A DNA stretch of 64,000 nucleotides from Centrapalus pauciflorus (taxonomy: Eukaryota > Streptophyta > Magnoliopsida > Asterales > Asteraceae), in the NCBI GenBank assembly GCA_020465985.1, contig JAANYP010006912.1:355214-419213 (forward strand). The letters are read 5' to 3'. Positions 12,085 through 23,623 of this stretch are shown one piece after another. The notes under the pieces were generated by a model, which was not told the DNA's origin, did no database searches, and saw only the letters and a list, made by a program, of their open reading frames with translations. The first letter of the stretch is position 1. Each line of letters opens with the position of its first letter. The position numbers were made by a program, and so were the translations under genes.

Positions 12085-12838
12085 TACTTTTTTTTTACAT
12101 TATAAATGTGATGTATTATTTTTGTGTTGTTTATGTATTACAGTTTTAAAATTAACACATGCCTTGGTTTATTTTTTCTATATATCATGAAGAACAATGA
12201 AGATTTCCTTGTGTAATGAACCGATAATCAACGATACATGCACAACGTTTTAAATAAATCTCTAGACAATGAGCTGTGTCATTTCCGTTTAAAGTTGTTC
12301 AATTTCTTTATTAAGATTAGTTAAATTTTTTATGATTGCTGCTTTTGTTTGTTAACATTTTTATTTGTCTGAATAAATTTTTATTATAAATTTATGTTAG
12401 ACTATATTCGTAGTTATACTTTGAAACTACATGTTTGTGTATTATTTTATGAGAAAATAATGAGTTTTCATTTTATCATAAATTATTATTAATTTTTTCC
12501 CTGTATACTTAATCCTGAGAGAACAATCTTTTAACGCATAATTATTTTTTCGATCAACTCACATGCATTAAACTAGTGTATCGACCTCATAATTATGTGT
12601 AATAATCGATATTTATGACTAAAATATAAGTAAATCTTTTTCGGTAAATAATGTATAGTTTTCATAAATAAAATACATTTTTATCATGTGACATTCATGA
12701 TACAAATAAATATTGTTTTTGTGCATAAATAATGTATAGTTTTTATAAATAAAATATAATTTTATCATGTGAGAGTTTAGTTAAAAAAAATTTAATTTTG
12801 AAAGACGTCACCCGGGCAACGCACGGGTATTCAACTAG

Positions 12839-13872
12839 TTTTTTTTGTTCCGTCTAGTTTCGGATCGTTGCAAACTTCTATCCAGAATTTAAAAAAAATT
12901 AATCGATGAGGTTTTTAACAATCTTAAGGAATAATATACAGTTTTTTTTTGTTAATTCAGATTGGTCAGTATCGTGTTCTGTAATAACTTCTATAAGTCA
13001 ATTTTTTCACTATACTACAAAAACTAGGTTATATACTCATAACCCACTACTACATGGGTTGAATTTAAAAAAGATTAAGAATAAATATTTCTAAAAACAC
13101 ATGAAATAATCATTAAAAAAATTGAGTTTATTAGTTTTAAGTTAATTATAGTTAGATTAGATTATAATAGATTTAATTGGATTTAATTTTAGTTCAAATT
13201 TAGTTTTAGTATTGACATGTGACAAATTGAAGTATTGACACGTGACGAATTGAATGAGAAGTCGACACGTGACAAATTAGTTACTCATTTAATAGTATTT
13301 ATTACAGATTCAACGCTTTACTTTAGTTTCGGAGCTCTTCAAAAGTCATCAAGTTGGTTTATTCCCATATTTAAAATAATACAAGTTAATTTAATTAAAT
13401 CATAGTTACTAGAAACAAAACCAAATTACATTACAAAATTAATTCTATTTGAGTTTTCAGCTTTTGAAAACAAATCATGACTTAATAATCCTTCTTTCCA
13501 AAGTGAAAATATAACAATTATCCAAAATTCATCACCAATTCGAATGCACGAATAACAATTTAACTATTAATTAATATAACATTTAAATTATAAATTAACA
13601 ATTTAACATGTTATAGTTGAATTAGATAATTGTTTATTAATAAAACTTCCAACATTTTTTATACGAGCAAATTTACACCGTTACATCTTTAATTTTACTA
13701 ATTATACACTCTTTTTAATGTAAGAAGAGGTTAATTTTAATTACTTGGTACACACGTCATTAACAAATAAACATGTAAGTGAGTGGTATATAATTAGTAA
13801 AAATTAACGATAAAGATTTTACATATAACAATGTCATTTTGTATTTCTACTTCAATTTTGGTTTACTTGATC
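12839..13872. other. AT-rich intergenic stretch with a 23 bp tandem repeat
   Basis: No gene seen. At 13209-13280 three copies of a unit built on GTATTGACACGTGACAAATT occur in tandem; two of the three hold the ACACGTG core of G-box-like sites, probably by chance. The rest is low-complexity A/T DNA up to the LTR retrotransposon. Confidence 0.5.
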
Positions 13873-15110
13873 TGTGAGACCCTCTGATTTCTCAAAGGTC
13901 TCAAGTCAAGGCCCAGTAGCAACGCAATATCAATCAGGAAACTAAGATAAAATTAACAGTTGCGGAATAAAAGTTAATTACAATCAGAGACAATTTTTAA
14001 GTAACAGGGGCAGACTTCTAGACTATTACATCAAAGCACAAATGTAAACTAACCCAAACCCCAAAACTCTATCTTTAATCAAGTACCAAGGTATTGGAAC
14101 AGGTTCTAATGCACTTCAAGCTCTTTCAAAGTCCTGACCTATGAACTAGGTCCAGCCAATCCTTTGCCTTTACCTGAAAAATAATGCAACAACGGGATAA
14201 GCTTATTTGCTTAGTGAGAATGCAGAATTTCACATTTAACATGCAATTATGAACGCGGAAGCACATGCACTGCACTCGGCTCATGCACGGCTCAGCTCTA
14301 TGCTTATGCACTGCACTAGGCTCATGCACAGCTCAAATCTCGAAGGGACATTGGCCAATTAATGCTCTTTTGATGCGCGACTTTGCTCAGCTCCCAGTTA
14401 TAAAATTGTTGTTGCTCTTGAGACTTTTAGACAAATTCATAAGGAATGCTCGGATGATGATAAATCCATACACGCGCATCATTAGTGGGGACCAGCCACG
14501 TACTGGGCTAGCTACCAGTAAAAGCTCTATATGGATATCATCGGAATGCTCAGCTCTAGCTACCCTCTGTGCTTTCATCACGTAAATCAGCACATCATAA
14601 GCCTAACATTAACCAAACACTGAGCAATAGTGATGGAGTTAAGCTTAACAAGCAAATGACTCGTCAATGAAAAAGATTCTGGAAGAATAGATGCTCAGCT
14701 CAACAAATCATAGTAAATATACTATGATAATATATATCAATAAGCTCAAGATCAGAATGTCAATAAATCAGAATCATGCAACAAAAGTCTCAATTCACAT
14801 AATATGCAGTTAAAGTGAAATCTACAACTCACAGTTACTGGTTATTTATGCTCTTTTACTTTATGGCTCTGGCTCTGTTGCTCACAATCTGTAGTGGGTT
14901 AGAACCACTATCTGACTTATGTCAGACTTTCAGATGCTCGCCATTTTGCTTGTTGCTCAATCTGTTATTCATATCATTTGAATAATATATTCAGTATTCA
15001 TTCGCTTAATAATGTTCAAAGTTCGTTCGTTGGTCTTTAATCTCAAAGTCTCATATTTGATCATATGATCATCAATCTCATTCTTTGATATTTATATTCT
15101 CTGAAGATCA

Positions 15111-15231
<121 letters not shown>

Positions 15232-16306
15232 CATTAAGCTAATTATTTTATGTGTTGTCTATGGGTTTTATTCAAAATATTCAATTTTAGAGAATGGGGT
15301 TCGAGTTTACACATAAATTCAAATATAGAAGACTTAAATTTAAACCAATATTATGTACATGAACCAAGTTTTATGATATTATGATTAATAAATAAGTAAT
15401 GTTACTAATTTGGAATCTATTCCAAATATTAAACTTAGTTGCTTTTAAATTAATTATAAAAATATTGCTAAATCCTATTAATTGTTTTAAGTCTCTCTAG
15501 TAATTAATATATATATACTAAAATGATTACCTTTGTGCCACTATTTGAATTTAAGTGTCAAAATTCAACTCAAATTCAATACTAAAACTAAATTCGAAGG
15601 TCCATGCATGAATTCGATTATGTTTGCTCAAAATTGAACTACCTTTCGAAATTAAAGTCAAAATTGAATTTATTGCTTCGAATTTATGTACAAATTCGAA
15701 CACTCCTAGTTAAATTCGAAGCCAAACTCGAAGCCTATTAAATTCGAAGGTACTTGTTCGAATCTATGAATAGATTCGAAATCCTTATGTTAGTTTCGAA
15801 TATTCACTTCGAATTTAGGGATTAAAGTCGAATTCCAAGACTAGATTTGAAACCCAATTCGAATCTAACATTAAAATCGAGTTTGTTCTTGTTTTCTCGA
15901 GTTTGTTCATCTTTTATATCTTTAAAACACTCGTTTTAGGTCTAAAATCACATATATTCTAAGTACTATTCCTAGATTTACTTATATTATACTCATTCTA
16001 GTTAAATCTCAAGTTAAACTAGCTTAAATCTCATAAAAATAGTAAATTCGAATTTATCTCTTAAAACCGAAAGATATAGAACTTAAAACGTAAATTCTTA
16101 CCTCAAATTCGTGCGTTAATCAAACATGCAATTGCATAGTCTTGTAGTACTCTTCGTAATCTTCCCGATGACGTATAAATCTTGGAAATCCGACGGTCGG
16201 TTTGAGAGTAAACTTAGAGAGATGTAGAGAGAGAGTAGAGAGAGAAAGTCTTAGAGAGAGAGTCTAGAGAGAGAGAGTGATATCTGATTTTATGAATTAT
16301 ATTCCA

Positions 16307-16314
16307 TTTATATA
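16307..16314 (-). promoter_or_regulatory. Candidate TATA box of the LTR (3' copy)
   Basis: Minus strand TATATAAA, about 225 bp from the LTR's U3 edge, with a (CT)n-rich tract 35-75 bp downstream where transcription would start. The identical site in the 5' LTR is at 22982-22989. Confidence 0.5.
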
Positions 16315-16536
16315 TTTTGACTAGTTACGTTTGCTACTTAACCCACTATTAATTTCGTATCTTATATATCTTTTATTTAATTTTCTTAATATTTATTAAA
16401 TCATAATTCATAATATTATATAATTCAATTAAATATTTCATAACTTAACTAAATTATAAATTTATTTAATGTAATAGAATTACATTATTGGTTCGACGAT
16501 CAGATATTTAGTTGGGCTAAAAGTTGGGTTGTTACA

Positions 16537-16553
16537 GAATGGGCCCCACCACG
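16537..16553 (-). other. Polypurine tract next to the 3' LTR
   Basis: On the minus strand the bases just before the 3' LTR read GTGGTGGGGCCCATTC, a purine-rich stretch at the place where plus-strand synthesis is primed. Confidence 0.6.
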
Positions 16554-17176
16554 CACAAACTTCGTCCTCGAAGTTAGATATGTTCGAACAGACTTGGGCA
16601 TATAGCTTTTATGATATCTCTTAATTCCCAAGACTGATATGAACCTTTGTGGTGTTTCCACTGAACGAGCACCATCTGTATTTCATATCTTTTTATTTCT
16701 TTGAGATTTATAAGCACAAAACTCAAGTTCTTTTCAGTGTTTCATATTGATTCAATGTTTCGCTGTTTGTTTATTTTTAGGAATTCTGACTTATTATTCA
16801 TACTCTTAATATGTGAGATTCTTGCTTTATGCCATAATCAATTCAGATAATAACTCAATACATGAGTTAGCTCATATATCTCTTTCTTTTGCTCTTGAGC
16901 CAATTATGGCTTTTAAACTCTCATCTGTATTGTAAAATTTTCATTTGCTATCTTATGCAATCACATAAGAGATTTTTAAGATTTCTGATTATCAGTGATA
17001 TAGTCACTTTGTGGGCTTTTGAAATTTAACTTTATATCTCTTTCAATTTAGCTTGCAGCTTAATATATATCAATTAGCTCATATCTCTCTTTCATTTTCC
17101 TTTGAAACTAGCTGTAGAGCTTTTGGGAGTCTAATATCTGTACTTTATGTTTCTTTTATCGATCATGTTACAATCA

Positions 17177-17837
17177 TCAATCGCTTAACCGATTTCTGAT
17201 TTGTGCTGACTTGTTATGAAGACTTATAATTTTCTTCGCTCTATCAAACAAATGAAATCTATCCTCCGGCGCAACAATCGGAGTCAACTCTTCGTGTAAC
17301 GACTCTACCTCACTTACCTTGGTCTCCAATTGCGCTGCTATATCCGCTATATCCTTTATGTAAGCAACCTCTCGAGAAGCAAAATCCTCCAAGATGATCG
17401 AGTATTAGAAACCGAGAATGAGAGTTTGAGGCAAAACGTTTGAAATGCTGTATTTAGAGCTTGCCGAACAAAACAGAAGTTATAATCGATCACATCTTCT
17501 TCGCAACGATTTCAGGAGTTGATGGATATTTCAGAAAAGTCAAATATGATCCCGAACTTGAAGAGATCATACGCTTTAGAATCTTCCAGCGAATAAGAAC
17601 ATTAGCGATATGGAAACAAATGTTATTCAGAATCGAATTCCAGGGAAACGATTTAATAGAAATCGACAATTTACTTAGGCTTTCTCGGTGTGATTCGTTA
17701 GACATAACGGCAGATTCTGTTGTTGAAGTCAGGTCTCGAGCTATTAGAGTTCCAAAACCGTCTCCACGACCATTTACATCATCTTCTACTTTATCGTCAT
17801 CGCCTTCCTCTATTAGTTCACTGTGCAATTCGGTCAA
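17177..17837 (-). CDS. Unrecognised reading frames between gag and the 3' LTR
   Basis: Two reading frames lie in element sense near the 3' end. 17490-17837 (115 residues, ATG start) begins MTELHSELIEEGDDDKVEDD, acidic at first and hydrophobic later. 17177-17392 reads as a heptad-like helix (AQLETKVSEVESLHEELTPI) but has no ATG of its own, only a TTG. On the opposite strand 17461-17859 is open for 132 residues (MPNKTEVIIDHIFFATISGV, Ser/Pro-rich end). I recognise none of these. They occupy the place of pol and could be a captured host fragment, an extra ORF such as those known antisense in Ogre/Retand-type elements, or chance. Confidence 0.25.
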
Positions 17838-18311
17838 GAGGGTTTTGAGAAAGCTATAACCTTTGATTCTGTTTAATTATATGTATAAACTTAGGATTAA
17901 ATCTTCATTGATGAATTTTTGAATTTGAAATCACTTTATTCTTTTAACGGAAGCTTTTATTTTATGTGCAGTTAGATGAAATAGAAATTCCATTTTAGAT
18001 ATCTCACTAGTCTCGCGTCGACATAGTGAGAATCCATTCTTACATTTATTTTGACATATACGGCATTTCATTGGTCATTTATGACCAATCGCTTGATTTC
18101 ACAAAAATCTCAATCTATTTCTATATCACTCTCGCTTTGTGCCTCTGACTTCTTTGATTCTTACTCAAGTTGTCATTGAGTGCTTAATCACTTGTTTCAA
18201 TAATTCTCTTCTTAATAGATTTTATTTAATTAGCAACTTCTACCTCTGTCTCATTATAAGACACGCTGTAATCATTTAGATTACAAGGATTTACGAAGTA
18301 GCTTGTGTTTT

Positions 18312-18884
18312 AAGATTAAAGGGTTAAAGCCGTAGAATAGTTGTGTACTTTTTAAAATGTATCGATATGGTACGTGTACTATTTTAATTTTTCATATTAT
18401 ACGTGTACTTTCTGAATCGTTCAAATTTGATACGCGTACTACATTTTTTCATACCAATATGATACCTTTGGTAACCGATTACTGGCTATACCTTTTTGAG
18501 AGTGAAATTTTTCTTTTTATTAATGTTCAAATTTCCATAATTGAAACATCAAATACACTCTCTCGTCCTTGTGATAACCTGATAGGAGAAATCACACAAC
18601 ACAACCAACTTCAAACACTTATAGACCTCTGTAGAAATCTCCAATAACGATCTCCACCGTCCAGATCGAAGAACTATGTGCTGAGAAGCTTCTCCTCAAA
18701 TTTAATGCAGATCCAACGGTGAACAAGTTCGTACCAATGATTCTCCCACAACTGCGCAAAGCTAGACGAAATAATCGGTCATAAAAAGTAAAGGTATCAT
18801 ATTAACAATATAAAAAGTACATGTACTATATTGATACACCTTAAGAAGTATACTGCTATTGTATGACTTTAGCCCAAGATTAAA
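18312..18884. mobile_element. Small Mutator-like element inside the retrotransposon
   Basis: Element 18321-18875 (555 bp), flanked by a perfect 9 bp duplication AAGATTAAA at 18312-18320 and 18876-18884. Its ends read GGGTTAAAGCC and GACTTTAGCCC, and inverted similarity runs about 65-90 bp. The middle (about 18565-18780) is less AT-rich and looks as if it derives from coding sequence (ATCTCCACCGTCCAGATCG, GAGAAGCTTCTCC), but I do not recognise a gene. It inserted between gag and the 3' LTR. Confidence 0.8.
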
Positions 18885-19127
18885 TTATCAATTTTCTTAG
18901 GGCTTTTGAATCATACACGATTCAGATTACAATACCTATATTGTCTATAGGTATAACTTCTGATTGGATATGTATTTATATCGTAACTTCAACTGATACA
19001 ACCCATATGTCATCCGCATTATTCATTATCGATGACAGGGTTGTACAGTTAACTCACTACTTATTTTAGAATTGAAATTCGGATGGTAACGGAATTAAAT
19101 CATTTTATTTGTATAAGAAATTTAGTA

Positions 19128-20372
19128 TTAGTTACCATCAGGGTCTTTTGGCGTTTCTGGTGTCTCCTCGGCATCCTCAGCAGTTATATGGAAAGCTCGC
19201 GCCTTTGCTGTAGGTATCATTGTAGTGCTCTGTTGGATTGCTCTGCCAACTGGTTGTTCCGGATTAGTAAGCACGTGTGCATTTGGGCAATGCTTGGCAT
19301 AATGTCCACGCTCACCACAGTTGTAGCATACGTCATTTCTTTCCGGGCACTCATCGCTTCCATGTCCAATCCGATTACAAGTGTAACAGGTCACATCTAT
19401 AGGGTTGCAGCGTCCGCTATGAAACTTGTTACAACGTTTACACGGTCGTGCTCCTGACTGTAAGGAATAGACTCTAGTCTTCTGATGCGTAGAGGATGCT
19501 TGTGACTGATGCTGACTGGACTTTGATGAACCGAAGAATCTACTGGATTTCTGTTTCTTAGGTGGAGATGGACAAGTAGGACTTAGAGCCATCATAACAG
19601 GTTCACAACTCGGATCTGTGAATTCCCGCTCCACCATTCTTGCTGCTTCCACTATGCTGAGATACGTCGTGAACTTTATGCTGCTCATTTGTCTTCTATA
19701 TGTTGGATTCAGACCCAGTCTGAATCGGTTTATCTTACGCTCTTCTGTTGCTACTTGATATGACGAGTAGCCGCAAAGTCTCGAGAACTCATGCTCATAT
19801 TCATCAACGGTCTTAGTTCCTTGTTTTAATTGCATCAACTGCATCTCGAGTTCGTCTTGTTTGTCTGTTGGACAGTATTTGGCGTTGAACATCTCCAAGA
19901 ACTGCTCCCAGTCCAGTGCCATAATTGTTTCCTCACCGTAGATGCTCCATTGTGTTTTCCACCAGGCTCTAGCAGCTCCAACAAATAGTGCAGTAGCAAA
20001 CTTAACTCTATTGCTGTCCAGACATTCTGAGATACTGAAGATCTCTTCAGTATGACTTATCCAATCTAACGCTTTTATTGGATCAATTGTGCCTTCAAAC
20101 GTTAAGGCACCACTCGCTTTGAAATCTTTAAATCTACAGCCTTTTGGCTGCACAACTCGTTTATTGACATGCTCATCATCAGAATCAGATTCGCTTGACT
20201 GTTCAGTTTGCTTCTTTTTAAGTTTATTTCTCTTTTCAGTTTTCTTTATTGATTCAATTTGTTCTAGCATAAACTTGTTTTGTTGCTCATTATTCTGGAT
20301 AATTAGTTGTTGCATCATTTCCAGGACTTGCTCTGGGGTCATGCCACCTGATGGTCCACCTTCTCCTGACAT
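19128..20372 (-). CDS. gag: Retrotransposon gag polyprotein (Ty3/Gypsy type)
   Basis: Structural protein that would form the virus-like particle and bind the element's RNA. Start taken at the ATG at 20370-20372 (MSGEGGPSGG; the frame is open five codons further but only with TTG), giving 414 residues. The N-terminal part has a Gln/Met-rich helix and a basic KKxE stretch; a retrotransposon gag domain follows at about residues 80-260 (ALTFEGTIDPIKALDWI, AARAWWKTQW, WEQFLEMFNAKYCP, QLKQGTKTVDEYEHEF); the C-terminus has two CCHC zinc knuckles, CYTCNRIGHGSDEC and CYNCGERGHYAKHC, preceded by a third Cys-rich motif (CKRCNKFHSGRC). The frame is intact, which argues for recent function. It stops without any protease or pol following. 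Confidence 0.93.
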   Translation of the reverse strand: MSGEGGPSGGMTPEQVLEMMQQLIIQNNEQQNKFMLEQIESIKKTEKRNKLKKKQTEQSSESDSDDEHVNKRVVQPKGCRFKDFKASGALTFEGTIDPIKALDWISHTEEIFSISECLDSNRVKFATALFVGAARAWWKTQWSIYGEETIMALDWEQFLEMFNAKYCPTDKQDELEMQLMQLKQGTKTVDEYEHEFSRLCGYSSYQVATEERKINRFRLGLNPTYRRQMSSIKFTTYLSIVEAARMVEREFTDPSCEPVMMALSPTCPSPPKKQKSSRFFGSSKSSQHQSQASSTHQKTRVYSLQSGARPCKRCNKFHSGRCNPIDVTCYTCNRIGHGSDECPERNDVCYNCGERGHYAKHCPNAHVLTNPEQPVGRAIQQSTTMIPTAKARAFHITAEDAEETPETPKDPDGN

Positions 20373-20558
20373 AGCTCTGAAATTCAAATCACTAAGTATT
20401 TAGATCATTAGTCTAGCATATTGTACCCTTTCATGCCCCGTCCTATTAGTCTCTGAAACCTATCTTAGTTCAAGTCATCCTGTCATGATTGATACTATAG
20501 CATTGCACCAGTTTGAGATCATGTATTACACATAATACAATGATTCACTCAAACTATT

Positions 20559-20570
20559 GCTCTGATACCA
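20559..20570 (-). other. Primer binding site (initiator tRNA-Met)
   Basis: Minus strand TGGTATCAGAGC, the standard 12-base complement of plant initiator tRNA-Met, 3 nt from the 5' LTR edge. It fixes the element's orientation. Confidence 0.92.
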
Positions 20571-20573
20571 TCC

Positions 20574-21811
20574 TGTGAGACCCTCTGATTTCTCAAAGGT
20601 CTCAAGTCAAGGCCCAGTAGCAACGCAATATCAATCAGGAAACTAAGATAAAATTAACAGTTGCGGAATAAAAGTTAATTACAATCAGAGATAATTTTTA
20701 AGTAACAGGGGCAGACTTCTAGACTATTACATCAAAGCACAAATGTAAACTAACCCAAACCCCAAAGCTCTTTCTTTAATAAAGTACCAAGGTATTGGAA
20801 CAGGTTCTAATGCACTTCAAGCTCTTTCAAAGTCCTGACCTATGAACTAGGTCCAGCCAATCCTTTGCCTTTACCTGAAAAATAATGCAACAACGGGATA
20901 AGCTTATTTGCTTAGTGAGAATGCAGAATTTCACATTTAACATGCAGTTATGAACGCGGAAGCACATGCACTGCACTCGGCTCATGCACGGCTCAGCTCT
21001 ATGCTTATGCACTGCACTAGGCTCATGCACAGCTCAAATCTCGAAGGGACATTGGCCAATTAATGCTCTTTTGATGCGCGACTTTGCTCAGCTCCCAGTT
21101 ATAAAACTGTTGTTGCTCTTGAGACTTTTAGACAAATTCATAAGGAATGCTCGGATGATGATAAATCCATACACACGCATCATTAGTGGGGATCAGCCAC
21201 GTACTGGGCTAGCTACCAGTAAAAGCTCTATATGGATATCATCAGAATGCTCAGCTTTAGCTACCCTCTGTGCTTTCATCACGTAAATCAGCACATCATA
21301 AGCCTAACATTAACCCAACACTGAGCAATAGTGATGGAGTTAAGCTTAACAATCAAATGACTCGTCAATGAAAAAGATTCTGGAAGAATAAATGCTCAGC
21401 TCAACAAATCATAGTAAATATACTATGATAATATATATCAATAAACTCAAGATCAGAATGTCAATAAATCAGAATCATGCAACAAAAGTCTCAATTCACA
21501 TAATATGCAGTTAAAGTGAAATCTACAACTCACAGTTACTGGTTATTTATGCTCTTTTACTTTCTGGCTCTGGCTCTGTTGCTCACAATCTGTAGTGGGT
21601 TAGAACCACTATCTGACTTATGTCAGACTTTCAGATGCTCGCCATTTTGCTTGTTGCTCAATCTGTTATTCATATCATTTGAATAATATATTCAGTATTC
21701 ATTCGCTTAATAATGTTCAAAGTTCGTTCGTTGGTCTTTAATCTCAAAGTCTCATATTTGATCATATGATCATCAATCTCATTCTTTGATATTTATATTC
21801 TCTGAAGATCA

Positions 21812-21908
<97 letters not shown>

Positions 21909-23211
21909 CATTAAGCTAATTATTTTATGTGTTGTCTATGGGTTTTATTCAAAATATTCAATTTTAGAGAATGGGGTTCGAGTTTACACATAAATTCAAA
22001 TATAGAAGACTTAAATTTAAACCAATATTATGTACATGAACCAAGTTTTATGATATTATGATTAACAAATAAGTAATGTTACTAATTTGGAATCTATTCC
22101 AAATATTAAACTTAGTTGCTTTTAAATTAATTATAAAAATATTGCTAAATCCTATTAATTGTTTTAAGTCTCTCTAGTAATTAATATATATACTAAAATG
22201 ATTACCTTTGTGCCACTATTTGAATTTAAGTGTCAAAATTCAACTCAAATTCAATACTAAAACTAAATTCGAAGGTCCATGCATGAATTCGATTATGTTT
22301 GGTCAAAATTGAACTACCTTTCGAAATTAAAGTCAAAATTGAATTTATTGCTTCGAATTTATGTACAAATTCGAACACTCCTAGTTAAATTCGAAGCCAA
22401 ACTCGAAGCCTATTAAATTCGAAGGTACTTGTTCGAATCTATGAATAGATTCGAAATCCTTATGTTAGTTTCGAATATTCACTTCGAATTTAGGGATTAA
22501 AGTCGAATTCCAAGACTAGATTTGAAACCCAATTCGAATCTAACATTAAAATCGAGTTTGTTCTTGTTTTCTCGAGTTTGTTCATCTTTTATATCTTTAA
22601 AACACTCGTTTTAGGTCTAAAATCACATATATTCTAAGTACTATTCCTAGATTTGCTTATATTATACTCATTCTAGTTAAATCTCAAGTTAAACTAGCTT
22701 AAATCTCATAAAAATAGTAAATTCGAATTTATCTCTTAAAACCGAAAGATATAGAACTTAAAACGTAAATTCTTACCTCAAATTCGTGCGTTAATCAAAC
22801 ATGCAATTGCATAGTCTTGTAGTACTCTTCGTAATCTTCCCGATGACGTATAAATCTTGGAAATCCGACGGTCGGTTTGAGAGTAAACTTAGAGAGATGG
22901 AGAGAGAGAGTAGAGAGAGAAAGTCTTAGAGAGAGAGTTTAGAGAGAGAGAGTGATATCTGATTTTATGAATTATATTCCATTTATATATTTTGACTAGT
23001 TACGTTTGCTACTTAACCCACTATTAATTTCGTATCTTATATATCTTTTATTTAATTTTCTTAATATTTATTAAATCATAATTCATAATATTATATAATT
23101 CAATTAAATATTTCATAACTTAATTAAATTATAAATTTATTTAATGTAATAGAATTACATTATTGGTTCGACGATCAGATATTTAGTTGGGCTAAAAGTT
23201 GGGTTGTTACA
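20574..23211 (-). repeat. 5' LTR (2638 bp)
   Basis: Near-identical to 13873-16536. Landmarks in element orientation: U3 start 23211, TATA box 22982-22989, CT-rich tract about 22900-22955, donor-like GAG|GTAAGAAT at 22776, TTCGAA-rich array about 22265-22550, (TA)n 21813-21905, hairpin 21202-21221, acceptor-like TTTTTCAG|G at 20875, end 20574. Confidence 0.92.
20875..22776 (-). other. Putative leader intron within the LTR
   Basis: Donor-like GAG|GTAAGAAT at 22776 and acceptor-like TTATTTTTCAG at 20875, with CACTAAGC about 35 bases before the acceptor as a possible branch site. Splicing would remove about 1.9 kb including the TA run, the TTCGAA array and many upstream ATGs, joining a short capped exon to the 300 nt before the LTR end and then gag. 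The matching sites in the 3' LTR are at 16101 and 14174. This rests on splice-site appearance and conservation only. Confidence 0.35.
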
Positions 23212-23319
23212 TGATCCCCACACACGATTGAAACTTTTGGATTCTACTTGACAAAAGGAATATTAGCATATTTCTACTTCAATTTTTTGGTTTAGTTGCC
23301 GCTTTTTGTGTTTATTAAA

Positions 23320-23623
23320 GAAAAAATTACCAAGAAATGTAATATAAAATACAAAATTTGACAATATTGTAATGTAAAATCTTTTTTTTTTTTTTGCCAA
23401 AAACGGTAATGTAAAATTCTATTTTGGCCGAGAAAATACATGAAATTCAAATTTTAGGTCAAGAAAGATAATCAAATATTATTATTTTACCGAAGAAGGA
23501 AGCATAAATTAAGAATTTACCTTATTAATTGGTCATCGATACCTTTTTTTGTCAAATTTGAATTTTATGTTATATTTATTCTCAGTTTTTAAATTTTATA
23601 TCATCTTTTTTGGTAATTTGCCC
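23320..23623. mobile_element. Mutator-like MITE (304 bp)
   Basis: Inverted ends GAAAAAATTACCAAGAAATG and GGTAATTTGCCC; flanks TTTATTAAA and ATTATTAAA match at 8 of 9. A second copy of the family is at 37622-37928 (shared phrases 'caaatttgaattttatgtt' and 'aatataaaat'). No coding sequence. Confidence 0.7.

Larger units (their letters stand above)
9690..12838 (+). mobile_element. Helitron, non-autonomous (3' end clear, 5' end approximate)
   Basis: The 3' end is typical of plant Helitrons: a short hairpin ACCCG-loop-CGGGT at 12810-12829 followed by the terminal CTAG at 12835-12838, with a T after it. The 5' boundary is placed only roughly, at the AT-rich start before the GCTGACGTGGCG-like segment (about 9746-9757), a phrase often seen near the 5' end of such elements. 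Inside are an 82 bp direct duplication, a TA/TGTA microsatellite and short spliced-looking reading frames. No Rep/helicase is present, so it would depend on a partner in trans. Confidence 0.6.

Noticed and set aside
14126..14585. 67- and 106-residue frames present in both LTRs (also 20827-21286)
   Set aside because: They are duplicated only because the LTR is duplicated, are low-complexity (CTGCACTCGGCTCATGCAC-type repeats) and match no protein. The minus frame also runs through the putative splice acceptor.
19083..19457. 124-residue forward frame opposite gag
   Set aside because: Antisense shadow of a clearly coding gag with zinc knuckles; no features of its own. The 20089-20403 frame is rejected likewise.
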